A stretch of DNA of 64,000 nt from Albugo candida (taxonomy: Eukaryota; Oomycota; Peronosporomycetes; Albuginales; Albuginaceae), in assembly GCA_905220665.1 (NCBI GenBank), contig CAJNAR010000150.1, forward strand, positions 372,001-436,000, written 5' to 3'. The position numbers and the translations under genes are program-made. Positions within the stretch are counted from its first letter, which is position 1, and every line of letters begins with the position of its first letter. Shown piece after piece: positions 20,605 to 32,345 of this stretch. The notes beneath the pieces were generated by a model that worked only from the letters and a program-made list of their open reading frames with translations, had not been told where the DNA came from and ran no database searches.

Positions 20605-22775
20605 ATGGCTGATAATGACGAAATGCTACGAGATCCGACTTATGAAGAGCTTCACACAGGACCACGTAGAGAAAAACTTCCGGTGGATATACAGAATATG
20701 GAGCAGGAAGAAACAGCTTGCAATTTCTGCGGTGTGAGCTACTTTGTTTTTGCCGAAGTGCATGAGCTACAAGATAGAATCAAGCTATACTCCAAAGCAG
20801 CTCGTGTAGGTGATAATTTCTCTATGAATACTCGATGGGTATGACAGTGAGTTGGCGTAGTTCTTGTCGGAAAATGCACGAGTTGCTCATCACGAAAATA
20901 TGGTTTTAAAAGAACAGGTCGAGTCATTACAAGCCGAAACTCTTTATCAGATAACCAAGCTGAAATCTCATTTCGTTGCATTCGGCCATGAGTACGACCG
21001 TTTGCGCTGTGAATATGAAGCTGAACAAAAGCGAATATCTGTGTTGTCGCACGCAAATGAACAGAGTTTCACTGAACAATCGCTGATGCAGAAAAAATGG
21101 CAACAAAATCTACTTTCAAATGAAAAGAAGCTCCGTGAAGAATTCGCTTTATCAAATCAACAATTTGACATCTTTCGGCTCAACGCACATGAGCAGCAGA
21201 AGCGAGCAAAGCTGGAACTTGAGCGATTGCTGCTGAGGAACGAAGATTTGACTACACTTGTCTATGAGCTGCAAAAGTATCGCGTGGAGGCGGATCAAAC
21301 GATGGCGTGTGATCAAGTATACAAAAAACAACTCACAGACCAAATTATGATTGAAGCCAAGGCTACGCTTCAGGTAAAGTCCAAGGTGGAGGAATTACTT
21401 CAAGAACGTACCACACTCTTAGGTCGTCATCAATCATACTACAGAACGGTGATAGAGTTAGAAGTTACGATTGGTATGCAGCAAGAAGAGATGAGAACTC
21501 GAGAACTCCTGCAAAATAGTACATTGGAAAAAGAGCGTCGAGCTTACCAAGAAAAGCTCGAAGCAGCTGAGATTCGACATCGCCAAACGCTTAGTAAAGA
21601 AAATCAGCAGAAAAAATTGGTACTACAACGACTAAGTGTCACGGAGAACTCAGTGGAGAAGCTTTCTAACAATTTGCATAATCTCCGCTCTACACACGCA
21701 TCTGATCTGCAAGTCGTCAAAGATGATCATTCGAATGCGATTACCGCTCTGGAGACTTCACACAAACAAATTGTTGGCAGTTTATTGCAAGAACAAGATG
21801 AACTCAGACACGAGCTTGATAAAAGATCGCAGACGCAAACCGCTCTTTCAAGAAAGGTAAGGAAAACGTTTTGAAGCATGTATCTGATTTGCGGTGGATG
21901 CTTCAGCTTGTAGACCACGAGACTCAAGCTACTGAGTGGATTGCACAAATGACGGAAATGTCGAACGAGATTCATGTAGGCAAGGCGTCACCCTGATCAA
22001 CGATCTGAACACATTAATGCAATTATAGAGTATCGATAATGCGCGCGCCATGCTTGAAAAGGAGGCTGAAACACGAGAAAAGCATTCTGAGCAAAAAGAG
22101 GTACACCCGGCTATCCACGTTAATGTTCTATTTATGACGGGTACTGGCAGCAAGCGTTAATGGGGGAACTGAAGCGAGTACAAGCCGAAAATGAAGGGAT
22201 GCTCCTATTGCAGCAACAACTTCAATCAAAAGTTGCCACATTGCAACAAAGAGACAAAGACTTAAAGAATCAGTTAAGAGTATCCGTTGAGAAGATGAAC
22301 GAGCAGAAAGAAAAGATGATACAGCTTGAGACATTATCTTTGCATCAAGCTCCTCCATCTGTCGCCTCTTCAAATCAAAGCGAACATTGCGAACCTGAAC
22401 AGGTTGCAAAATTAAACCGAGAACTACAAGACAAGGAGACAGTACGTATTCTTCAGTGACCTCACCACTTTGATGCCTGATGCTGCTATAAAGGAAATCG
22501 TCGTACTGCAAAGAACAGTTTATCGGGAATGTCTTGAACGAACCTCACTACTTGAGCGCATGCGTGCAGCTAGAATTCTTCCAGAGATACCCGGATCAAT
22601 TTCAGATTTAATCGATGTCTCTTCTTCCAGCAACGTAACATTTTTAAAAAGCAATGAACAAGATATCACGATCGAACACGCTGAAAATGAAACGAGTTCA
22701 AACGCTCCAAAGGCTTCATTTTATGAAAAACTTCGCCAGTCCAGCCTACGTAAATCTAAACCAAGACGATTCTAG
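20605..22775 (+). CDS. LEKR1-like coiled-coil protein
   Basis: Six exons: 20605-20805, 20861-21856, 21907-21975, 22029-22100, 22151-22441, 22494-22775; 636 aa. All introns are phase 0 and 50-55 nt. The N-terminus has a conserved segment LPVDIQNMEQEE followed by CNFCGVSYFVFAEVHELQ, which matches the start of LEKR1 family proteins (P-x-x-I-Q-x-M...C-x-x-C-G-V-S-Y). Its C-x2-C could bind a metal or simply be conserved. The rest is almost entirely Glu/Lys/Gln/Leu-rich heptads from about residue 70 to 500, then a polar tail. LEKR1 is a poorly characterised protein mostly found in organisms with cilia. A ciliary or centrosomal role here is inference. Confidence 0.75.
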
Positions 22776-23116
22776 CCGAATCAAGTATCTGATTGATATA
22801 ATAGCTACTCTGTTGTATGATCTTCTACCGGTGCATCGCGTTGTTGCTTTGCTAATGCCAACTGAAGTGCATTTTGAATTAAGCGGCAGTCATTGGTATA
22901 GGGCACAGAGTAATCAACGAATGAACCTATCATTTTACGCAAACAGTTGCTTTAATATTATGAAGCTCTTCAAATAAATTAGAGCAAACCGAGGACGCCA
23001 AGTATGGCAAAAGGCTTGTAGGACTTGAATCGAATACTGATTGGAATACCAATAAGTACGCCGGTCACGCAGCCCTTGAAAATACGTCAAGGGCTGTAAT
23101 TATACTAAATCAGACT

Positions 23117-23488
23117 TCATACCAAGATTTGACGATTGATCATGCAGGACGTTAGCATTTTTCTCAGTTCTTGAACATCTTCAGTGTCCTCAACGGATTG
23201 CTCATTCGGTCGTGAAAAAAACATCGGAACTGTGTGTGGGTTTGACGTAATATACTGGAGCCGCGTACTTAACCACAAAATCGGTTGTTTGAATGCACCG
23301 AGACGAGTATTATGTTCAGACTCGATCCGCTCACAGGTTGGTTGTGAGTTCTCGTAGAGTTCCTGTATGCTTCTGATAGTCGCCTTCATACATGTAAGGC
23401 TATCTGTATTCACAGAGGTTGTAAGAATACAATCGCTTAGCTGCATGTAAATGTAGAAAATGATCGATTTTCCCGATTGTATACGCAT
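23117..23488 (-). CDS. Hypothetical protein, 123 aa
   Basis: Single open frame with ATG at 23488. The N-terminal third is moderately hydrophobic, the middle is helical and charged (IRSIQELYENSQPTCERIE), and the C-terminus is acidic then basic. Composition and length look like a real small protein and it sits alone between two plus-strand genes. I recognised no family; an unseen upstream exon cannot be excluded because ~195 bp separate it from the divergent kinase gene. Confidence 0.4.
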   Translation of the reverse strand: MRIQSGKSIIFYIYMQLSDCILTTSVNTDSLTCMKATIRSIQELYENSQPTCERIESEHNTRLGAFKQPILWLSTRLQYITSNPHTVPMFFSRPNEQSVEDTEDVQELRKMLTSCMINRQILV

Positions 23489-23685
23489 ATTCTCTCATAT
23501 TTGCGCTTTGTACGCTTTCAGTGTTATTAAAATTTGAGTCATAAGTGTATTAAAATTATTCAATGCGTAGCTCTGCGCCTTCGATGCGAAGAGTTAGTAC
23601 AAGGATAGTACAACACGCCAAATGAGAAATATCGCACTTATCTGATGTTATTCTTAACGTATTTGCCGCCTGAACTTCTGCTGCA

Positions 23686-25908
23686 ATGGAAGCGAGCCCT
23701 GATTGTTCTCATACAAACGATTCCGGCAATCATCAGAGCGAGTCTTCTTCTTCATATTATTATTCACCATTGCCTCCTTGTCCTGATGAACCTCCTGCTC
23801 CGCCGCCACCATCCTGTACTCCTCCGAAATACCATTCCTGTACAGAGGAAGATGAAGACCAGGATCAGCTAAACCGACATTCGAGCGGCTTTGACGATTG
23901 TAAAGGAGACGAAAAGTCTCAAGATGAACATGAATCTGATGAGCGTGTAGAATTGTATTCAAACTCACCACCACAGCCTCCACCGCCCATGCAAACTGTT
24001 TGCTCACCGGATAGCCCTATCCGACCTCCACCTCCTCCATTCACTCCTATTGTGAGTAGCGGTATTGACGATAATCAAGCAGATAGAACTCCCGTACATC
24101 ATGATGGCTTGAATCGTACAAGAAATGATGGGGTGCACACATCAGATAGCAAACAAAAGTCAGATTTGACCAAGTGTCCGATGAATACCGTTGCATTAAT
24201 GAGACGAGAGGCAAGTTTACGAGAAGTTTTAAGTTTCAGTAAACCTCAGATAGATGAGACAACAGAGAAAACACGCTGGTACATGGGCGACATTGATGAT
24301 TACACGATAATTGACAAAGTTGGCTGTGGCACGTACGGGTACGTCGAGGTGACCGCATCGTTTTATGACCGCTTACAACCATTTACTTATGCTCAGGGAA
24401 GTGTTCAAATGTCAACATAAAGTGACAAAACAAATTGCTGCTTTGAAGAAGCTTCGACCAAATGTGGAGAAAAATGGCGTAAGATTCTGCTTGCTTGTCC
24501 ACAGCTAATTCTATGACTCAGATTTATATCTAGTTTCCTATCACCTCAATCCGAGAAATGAAGATACTTAAATTTCTCAAGCATCCGAACATCGTCAAAA
24601 TGAATGAGATTGTCTCGACAAAGGGTTCGTGGCAGTCACCTCGGCGCTCACACAACGACCTTAGCTTCAATTATATAACGTAGCACTTCCAAAAGAAGGA
24701 AAACGACCGCCACTATATTTCGCATTCGAGTACATGGAACACGATCTATCGGGGCTTTTAAATCATCCCCGTGTGAAACTCAGCCGAACACAAACGCAAT
24801 GTTATATGCGACAACTACTTTGTGGGATTGCTTTCATGCATCATAATAAGATTGTTCATCGCGATATCAAAGCTTCGAATCTACTGCTCAATAATCAAGG
24901 AATGTTGAAGATTGGTGATTTTGGGCTCTCAAGATTCTGGAACGAAGTGAATGCAAACGCTGGACGGTACACGAATAAAGTTGTCACGCTATGGTATCGC
25001 CCGCCAGAACTTCTGCTAGGAACAACTTCGTACGATTATTCGGTCGATATGTGGTCCATTGGATGCATTTTCGCTGAGCTTTTGACGGGACGAGCAATTT
25101 TGCAAGGGAAGACGGAAATCGATCAGGTATATCGCTTCCTCATCAACTCGAGTCTACCATCTTGAGTCTTATCTTTTAGTTGAAAGCTATTTTCGAATTG
25201 TGTGGCGCCCCAACAGATCTGACATGGCCGACATATCATGAGCTCCCAGGATCCAAAACCTTTCAATTTGATGTGAAATACGAGTCTTCACTGAGGGAAA
25301 GATTCAGCAAGTGAGTGACTGTCCGATTGTAAACTCGGTGTTTATTGATCTTCTCGGGTAGCTTTCCCCAGCATGCCGTGGATTTACTAGAGAAGATGCT
25401 CACGCTTGATCCATCCAAGCGCATCACCGCAATGGAAGCACTCGATCACGATTATTTTTGGCGGGTATTGACATGCAAACCAAGAGAGTACGTTCAGATT
25501 TCATTTAGCATTGATTTGACGGATTATTTCATGAACAGCTTGCCTAAATTCTGCGTGTCATCGACGCATGAATATCAATCGAAAAAGCGTCACCATGCCG
25601 AGATAGCGGCAGCTGCGGCTGTATCGAAGTTAAACGGAAAACCTGAGAATTCGCATCATTATACGAAAGAACGACTCGAAGGTGCACGAAGCCGTCAATT
25701 GGCACACGGAGATCAAAGTCGGCTGTCGGGAAAGCACGATAATGAGAAAAAGTATCTGAGAAACAGGGACCACAGCCAAAATGCATATCGAGATTGGGAT
25801 GGAAATCACCGAAACCGTGATACATCTCGGGATCATGTGCGGACGGAGACCGAAGATGCACATTTCCCACTTGCAAAGCGCCATCAACCGCATATCCAGC
25901 GGCGCTGA
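23686..25908 (+). CDS. CDK12/13-type cyclin-dependent kinase (RNA polymerase II CTD kinase)
   Basis: Seven exons: 23686-24338, 24397-24478, 24534-24624, 24684-25126, 25180-25310, 25362-25487, 25539-25908; 631 aa. The first junction restores G-T-Y-G-E-V-F-K. The ~200-residue N-terminus is Pro/Ser/acidic with several PPPP runs. Kinase motifs: GCGTYGEVFK, cyclin-binding helix FPITSIREMK, HRDIKASNLL, DFGLSR, T-loop VVTLWYRPPELLLG, and SVDMWSIGCIF. The tail has PRDLPKF...HEYQSKKRHH, as in CDK12/13 after the lobe, then a His/Arg/Asp-rich stretch. Expected to pair with cyclin K/L and phosphorylate the Pol II CTD. CDK9 is the main alternative; the RS-like tail and HEYQ-x-KKR signature favour CDK12. 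Exon 3 uses the donor GTTCGT. Confidence 0.92.
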
Positions 25909-26094
25909 TGACAGACACAAATAGTATCCTTAAATAGTGTTGGAAACATTGTTTGATTGTGACCCACCACTTCCAATCCTTTAAGAACTCTGTTTTCTAC
26001 AGCTTTTTGTTTGAAACTTTCGAGTGCTAATTTACTGACTGCAGCAAAAGATATTAGCCGTGTGACCGCTACAAAAGCTTGACTTGATTCCCAC

Positions 26095-29000
26095 ATGGTA
26101 GCGAATGATGGAAATGCCGCTGTGAGCTTGTTTGGTCTAGAATCACGCGCAGATGATGATCGCTTATTGACACAGCCAAATGAGTTGTCACAGAGTCGAA
26201 AACGCTATGAAAAGGCTTTGGAAAAGGGATTACAGAATGCTAAAGCGCAAGTGGATCAATTCTATCAGGAAGATAACAAATTCCCAGATTTATATGATCG
26301 ATTACTGAATCAAACTGAACCGCAAAATTATTTTTTTGAGCCGTATGTCACACAATGGCGACCACAAATTGTCAAAAGAGGTAGTCTAGTTACTTATCCA
26401 TCGGTGGTAGCATCCTCGATTGAGGAAACCAAGACGTTGACGCTATCAGGACTCTTAGAAGAGATCAGTCATGCGTGGACGTCCGTGGACAACCGATTAT
26501 TTGTCTGGAATTACAGGAATCTGAAGCAATTTGCCGCGTTGGAGTTTGACCAGGCTATAGTGGCTGTGAGCTTGTGCGAGTCGCCTGCATCTGGTATCTT
26601 TACTGAAAAAGTTCAGCATCTTCTGGTAGTCGCTACAACTGTAAATATATCGTTGGTGGCAGTATTATTCGACCCGTTTGTATCACCAGGATCTTCTGCT
26701 GGAAGTACAAGCCTCGCTCTAAAGTTACAGAGAACTAAACTTGGTGTGAGTACCGATAATTGCGTTGTACGCAGTATCGTGTGCACGCAGCATGGTAGGA
26801 TATTTTTTGGTGGATCGGATGGCACACTATACGAGCTCTGTTACGGTCCTGAAGGCACAAGCACTCCAGTAAAGGGTCTGTTGCCCTCCTTCTTTACAAG
26901 CTCTGACGCAACTCCTCGCTGTTCAAAAGTCGCTCACACGACAAATTACAGCAACTATTTACCGTCCTTTCTTGTAGGCTTTGCTGGATCACTTGACAAG
27001 ATCCACCAAATAGCACTTGATAGCGAGCGAAATGTTTTATACGTACTTCACGATCAAGCTCATGTGGAAGTATTCGACCTCGGCCACAATGCGAAGGATT
27101 TGAAGCTGGTTTGTAGTTTGAATCTTTTATCAGCAGGTACAAAATATGCTCGCGAGTACCGAAGAACGCGGGTGTCTTGCCCCGACGAGAAATTATTTCA
27201 GAAAGCCTCGACGGGAGATGCTACAACTACTGATCCAGTCAAATTCATCTACATTTGCCCCGTTCCACGGAATGAATCGTTGTTTATCACACTGCTGGCC
27301 GTCACATCCAATGGATTACGGTGTTACCTGACAGTATACTCGAAATCTACCTACATTGCCAGTGCACTTGGATCCAGAGCCGACAATGAAAAAGCCAGTA
27401 TTGTTCAAAACAAGCGACCGACAAGATTGGAGATGGTCTATATCCGCCTGCCCCCACCGGCAGTGGATGTTAACGACTCACCACCATACCACACCAAAGA
27501 AGGCATGCAACCCGGATTTGTGCCTGGTAAATCACCGTCACAGATTCATTCGGCGTATTATCGTGATGGCGTATTCTTAATCGCAAATGGTGGAAAAGAC
27601 AAACAGGATCAATTTATCGGAATAGCGTATGATGCAATCGCAACGACACTAAAATCAATCCATAAACCAGCTATACGCGAGTCCATATCACTGGATAATA
27701 CGCTGGGAAAAGTTATCGAAATCAAAGGATTCGGTGTAAACCAGCGGAAAATCTCATCCGTGTCAAGTGCAACTGGCTCCAACGATGGGATAAGCTCGGG
27801 ATCAAAGAGGTCATTTGATACTATGGCAAAGGCTGGGAAAAGTACGAGTGGGAATGAAGTCATAATTGGAGAAATGACATCTCAATTTTCAGAACCACCT
27901 CGACATTTCATCACATTAACAAACGCTGGAATCCAACTATACCGAAAAATTCGACCCTTAGACCAGCTTCATCGAGTACTACTGATCTCAAAAGGAAGTG
28001 AATTGAAGCAAGTTCTTGCTCCATTTGTTCGATGTTTTGGGGAAACTGAGGTCTGCTCGATGCTTTTAGCAATTGCATGTGGCGTTCAAAGTGATTCGAT
28101 CGAGGCCTACTCATCAGTCTCATCCGACATGACACCATCACTAGCCAACGGGGTGATCGATGAGTACTTACATTCCGCTGCAATACAAGGAATATTTGAT
28201 TGTGGTTTAGGATTGGCCAAGGTACGCAAGGCGAGTACTGCAAGGAAAAGCTCGGCAAACGAGAACGAACAACCATCATTCATCGCGTCTTCGGCTCGAG
28301 TCATCCTCAAATCCGAATCTGAGATGTCATATTATCACGATGCTCTCATTTTGTTTCTCAGTAGAGTCATGCGTCCATTGTGGCAAAACAAGGATGGGAA
28401 GTTGTCGACTGATAACTCAAACAACACATGGGAAATGGTCTATGATATCAACAAACTCTGTGAGATTAGAGAAGTCTTATTCCAGTTGAGACAGTTGATG
28501 GAGAACACAGGACCATTCTCTGTAGCAGTTAGTTCAGGAGCAGCAAGTTTGGAGGCATCGGCTGTTCAGAAATCATTAGGGAAAAATGCACATGGTAGTG
28601 AAGCAGGCGAAACTAATATATCTCGTGTGAGCCAGCTGAGTGAGCGATTTGCAGAAACGCGTTCAGACGACCAATTGAAGCAGGAAAAACGATATAGAAT
28701 GGAACAGCAGTCGCTGTATTTCCAATATCGCTTTGTATGTCGAAGCATTGAAGTGATATCCCTTTTGGATGTGTTGGACAAATACAAGTCGACTTCGAGT
28801 GAAAACCTTTTGACGTTCAACTTTGGTGATCTTATAGCAAGCACAGAAGGGGTCGAAGTTGCTAGGGCTGCTATCAGGACATTGATGCAGTCGAATGAAA
28901 ATGAGCAAAATGCACAGTTAATACAACATCTTAGAGCGCAATGTCCATCGTTCTTTTCTGTACCAGATCTGTGGCAATATCAAGGATATAAGAGTTTATC

Positions 29001-30981
29001 GTCAGCGAAACTCAGCACAGCACCAAGCGCCCAGCGCAAATATCTACAAGAAGCTTTATCTCAATTTCTCAAGTCGTGTCATATGTGGAATAGTGAAGAC
29101 GGTATTGAGGTGCTACGAAATACCTGTGAGGATCTGATCGCATTACACTTTTACGAGGGTGTTGTCAGGCTCTCGCTTGCATGTGCCAGGAATTTTAGCT
29201 CTGAAACAAAATTTGACAAGACTCCAATCCACTCGCCTTTCGTGGTTGCAACGGGAGTATCCACTCGAGAAAAGACAAGACTACTGAAGCAAAATTGTTT
29301 TGGACCTATTCTTCTAGCCTTACAAAAGCTGCTACCATCCACAACAAGTTCAGCATCCGATATGGCAACGTCACACAGAAATTGGTATAGCAAGAAAAAG
29401 CCCAAGAATCAAACAACAATGAATGAATTAGTTTGCTTGGACGAAGAATCACGTCGAAGATATGTCGATGAGATACTCCACTTGGCTCTAGCGTCAGAGG
29501 ACGAAGATCTGCATATACTTCTGTATTCGTGGCTCATGGAACATGGCCACACACGTACTTTATTGTCGATTCGAACTCCGTATATCGAACCCTTTTTGCA
29601 ATCCCAAAACCGAGATTTGCTTATTCAGTTGTACATGGAACAGCAGAAATACTTACTCGCTGCAAATGTTTGGTGGGAACTTGCACGCGAAGACCATACA
29701 GAAAACACTTTCGATGTCGATAGCGATATGAATGGCGTGTTTACAGAACAAGCCCAAGGATTGCGAGATCACGAACTCAAGATTGTTGATCGTGCACTGC
29801 TGGAACGTAATCCCGACATCTCAAAGAGGCAGTATTACATTTCTAAGACTTTAGCATGTTTGAAAAATATGGAGCAAAGCGGGCTGAATGAAAATGCAAA
29901 TTCGGTGGATGCCACTCGCGAAGTATTGGACATTATGGATGTATTAAATCTACAAGCTCGAATATTCACATCGTTGAACCAGTCGTTGACAGAACTTGAA
30001 GCAGATGTCGACTTCTCTGTACAAGAAAACTCTGCTTTCACAGAGGAAATATCTCGGCGGCGTGATGATGTGACCTTGCTCAAGTACAAAATGCTCAGCC
30101 CTACAACTTTGTATAACCAATTCGCTGTCAAGTACTCAATGTGGGCTGAATGCTTGCACATTATTCGTGTGTGTCGTTCGGAGGAATCCGACACTGTGGA
30201 AGCACTGTGGCGGAAGATAATTTTCGACGTGATTCCAAGGTCTTCCAACGATAGTCAGTTCAACAATTGGCTGGCAAAGATGCGTCAGGAAGCAAGGCTG
30301 ACAGAAATATCGGCTGATGTTTCGACCTCATTCGAAAGCGGTGTGTGGATCGGTCAAGTCCAATGTATTGTGCAACGGCTAGGAAGGATACTACTCAATG
30401 ACGATCGAAGAGCTGCCGGAGATGTTGGGTACACATACACAAGCAACGGAATGGATCGTTTTCTCGTGTTCCCAGTAACATTTCTCCTGCGAGAATTGGA
30501 GACTTTATCGTCATGGTATATCAGAGCGACCCAATTATCTGTTTCTGCTGCGACCACACTGGATATTGGAGCATTCAATTGGGTGGTGAGGCTTTTTGTG
30601 GATGTTGGTCTTCCGTATCAAATTATTCTAGGTAACTACGAAGAACTATATAGAGAGCAAGGAAATTTCTCCTGGGGAATACATCTGATGCGATCAATTA
30701 AAGCCGCTATCAATATGTGGAGAAAACATTCCATCGTTTCAGGTGATAGAAACGAAGAATTGTCCAATTTTGCGACCTGTATCCCTCATCTCGTGGAGTT
30801 TTGCGACGATATTCTGACTGATTTGCAAGCTGTGCCACCAGGTACTTGCATCAAATTTTGTAATGTTTTGATGATGCTCACTTTCGATTGTTTAGATGCT
30901 GGCTGTGATGATGTTTTTGTACTTTTGGATGATTATCGCGACTTAAAACGCCAGTTGATCAACTTTCGTAACATCTCGTAA
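26095..30981 (+). CDS. NUP155: Nucleoporin Nup155/Nup170 family
   Basis: Single exon, 1,628 aa, ATG 26095. It is an inner-ring scaffold subunit of the nuclear pore that touches the pore membrane. N-terminal beta-propeller: SHAWTSVDNRLFVWNYRN and VRSIVCTQHGRIFFGGSDG are typical Nup155 segments. The C-terminal half is an alpha-solenoid with the conserved ASEDEDLHILLYSWLMEHGH and AANVWWELARE patches. It also has YLHSAAIQGIFDCGLG. About 200 residues longer than the animal protein, with Ser-rich insertions in the propeller region (near 480 and 560). No intron was seen. It is the longest gene in the window. Confidence 0.95.
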   Translation: MVANDGNAAVSLFGLESRADDDRLLTQPNELSQSRKRYEKALEKGLQNAKAQVDQFYQEDNKFPDLYDRLLNQTEPQNYFFEPYVTQWRPQIVKRGSLVTYPSVVASSIEETKTLTLSGLLEEISHAWTSVDNRLFVWNYRNLKQFAALEFDQAIVAVSLCESPASGIFTEKVQHLLVVATTVNISLVAVLFDPFVSPGSSAGSTSLALKLQRTKLGVSTDNCVVRSIVCTQHGRIFFGGSDGTLYELCYGPEGTSTPVKGLLPSFFTSSDATPRCSKVAHTTNYSNYLPSFLVGFAGSLDKIHQIALDSERNVLYVLHDQAHVEVFDLGHNAKDLKLVCSLNLLSAGTKYAREYRRTRVSCPDEKLFQKASTGDATTTDPVKFIYICPVPRNESLFITLLAVTSNGLRCYLTVYSKSTYIASALGSRADNEKASIVQNKRPTRLEMVYIRLPPPAVDVNDSPPYHTKEGMQPGFVPGKSPSQIHSAYYRDGVFLIANGGKDKQDQFIGIAYDAIATTLKSIHKPAIRESISLDNTLGKVIEIKGFGVNQRKISSVSSATGSNDGISSGSKRSFDTMAKAGKSTSGNEVIIGEMTSQFSEPPRHFITLTNAGIQLYRKIRPLDQLHRVLLISKGSELKQVLAPFVRCFGETEVCSMLLAIACGVQSDSIEAYSSVSSDMTPSLANGVIDEYLHSAAIQGIFDCGLGLAKVRKASTARKSSANENEQPSFIASSARVILKSESEMSYYHDALILFLSRVMRPLWQNKDGKLSTDNSNNTWEMVYDINKLCEIREVLFQLRQLMENTGPFSVAVSSGAASLEASAVQKSLGKNAHGSEAGETNISRVSQLSERFAETRSDDQLKQEKRYRMEQQSLYFQYRFVCRSIEVISLLDVLDKYKSTSSENLLTFNFGDLIASTEGVEVARAAIRTLMQSNENEQNAQLIQHLRAQCPSFFSVPDLWQYQGYKSLSSAKLSTAPSAQRKYLQEALSQFLKSCHMWNSEDGIEVLRNTCEDLIALHFYEGVVRLSLACARNFSSETKFDKTPIHSPFVVATGVSTREKTRLLKQNCFGPILLALQKLLPSTTSSASDMATSHRNWYSKKKPKNQTTMNELVCLDEESRRRYVDEILHLALASEDEDLHILLYSWLMEHGHTRTLLSIRTPYIEPFLQSQNRDLLIQLYMEQQKYLLAANVWWELAREDHTENTFDVDSDMNGVFTEQAQGLRDHELKIVDRALLERNPDISKRQYYISKTLACLKNMEQSGLNENANSVDATREVLDIMDVLNLQARIFTSLNQSLTELEADVDFSVQENSAFTEEISRRRDDVTLLKYKMLSPTTLYNQFAVKYSMWAECLHIIRVCRSEESDTVEALWRKIIFDVIPRSSNDSQFNNWLAKMRQEARLTEISADVSTSFESGVWIGQVQCIVQRLGRILLNDDRRAAGDVGYTYTSNGMDRFLVFPVTFLLRELETLSSWYIRATQLSVSAATTLDIGAFNWVVRLFVDVGLPYQIILGNYEELYREQGNFSWGIHLMRSIKAAINMWRKHSIVSGDRNEELSNFATCIPHLVEFCDDILTDLQAVPPGTCIKFCNVLMMLTFDCLDAGCDDVFVLLDDYRDLKRQLINFRNIS

Positions 30982-31056
30982 GAAGCTTTAAAATCATGCA
31001 GTATATCTGTTGGAGTTGCTCAAAATCGGACACAAGCAGGTGGGGTGTAGTTGATA

Positions 31057-32345
31057 CTAAAACTTCTGCAACGCGAGTCGAAGATGAATAAGACCAACGG
31101 TTTTGTCTGTTCTTTCGTGAGCTCTCAAAAGCTTCCTTATCGTAACATTTTTCGACATTTTTTGTATCATCTTTCTTAGCGGCTCATGTGCGGATTCATC
31201 TGTCCCATTGCGAGGATAGAGCGGGACACTGTGGTTGTTCGAACATGCTGGCTGCATCTCATATCGCGTTCTCTCATCGTTCGTTAGCGAAACTTGGTGC
31301 CACGAATCGATTGCTGTAGACTGCTTGTTACTTTCTTCATTACTGCCATCGTTGTCTGCCTCGATTAGCAACTGTAAAAGGTCCGAATCAACGATGAAGC
31401 CTCCCAAACTCCGGCTTGAATGGAATCGCTTACGATCATGTAGTTCCACCTTTAATGGTGATAATCCATCCCAGGACAGCAACAACTTTTGATTCCACCG
31501 TGGCTTGAAATCGTTCTTGATGGTATTGCTCGTGACCATCTGCTCCCCAAGGCGTAGTGTTACAAACAAATCGGATCTGTCATTTTTATTGTACTTTGAC
31601 ACATCGACACCTTCGATCAGCTCGACTATGAGCACTCCGATGTACTCGACCATGCCATATGTTGAAGATGATTTTCTCGGTGCGTTAGAGCTCCTTTTAA
31701 GCCCCTCAAGAGTTTTATCGGAAGTCAACGCAAATGTATGCCCAGGAATGCAATTCATCTGCTGGGTTAGCGAATCAATCTCCTGCTGCTTTTGTGCAAC
31801 CGCGCTAGCTCCTTGGCAGAAAAGTTGCTTCTCGTATTTTGCTCTAATAAATGCCTCGCGCTCCTCCCAAGAGGAGTCAAATTGTGGTTTCAATTGCGGT
31901 GAAGGCAACCCATTCTCAAGCTTCTCGTTTGACTTTTTATTTCCCATCAGGTCCAAGCATTGTAGCTGCGCTAGCTGACAGACAAAATAAATGAGAATTA
32001 TCCATATCTGCGCTTGAAAATGCTAACCGTCCAATTATCAAGCGTACAGCTTATCACGAAAGAGATATGGACGCCTAAGGAGCGATGAACACCCGCGCAC
32101 TTTGTGCATATTGTGCAACCATGAGAAATTGATGCCCACCTATGACCCGAAATCGGTAAATTTTACTCCAAGCGAACGAGGAAAACTCACTTGGGTGATT
32201 GCGCATTACAATCAGCGCAAGTTGTGTTTTCAAGGCGAGAGAGTATCTCCTTTAGTTTTTGCTGTGTTTCCATCCTTGTCGATCCGTCGTTGTCACCACC
32301 CGCGCAAAGCTCACCAGAAAGAGCCCAATTTGCTTCGAAAGCCAT
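31057..32345 (-). CDS. ArfGAP zinc-finger plus C2-domain protein
   Basis: Three exons on the minus strand: 32345-32191, 32139-32028, 31974-31057; 394 aa, introns 51 and 53 nt. ArfGAP finger: [14 protein letters not shown], then [19 protein letters not shown] (C-x2-C...C-x2-C plus the catalytic arginine in V-H-R-S-L-G), then [15 protein letters not shown] and [17 protein letters not shown] at the end of the module. A C2 domain follows from about residue 200 ([45 protein letters not shown]), then a basic tail. ArfGAP plus C2 is the arrangement of plant AGD11-13. It should stimulate GTP hydrolysis on Arf proteins at endomembranes, with C2 giving lipid binding. The finger lies in two small exons that an ORF search alone would miss. 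Confidence 0.9.

Noticed and set aside
20800..20865. Separate small gene at 20605-20844 upstream of the coiled-coil ORF
   Set aside because: A phase-0 GTAGGT...GTAG intron of 55 nt joins it to the next exon, and together they match the LEKR1 layout.
22654..22977. Plus-strand ORF overlapping the end of the LEKR1-like gene
   Set aside because: Different frame from a well-supported exon, begins inside it and has no family match.
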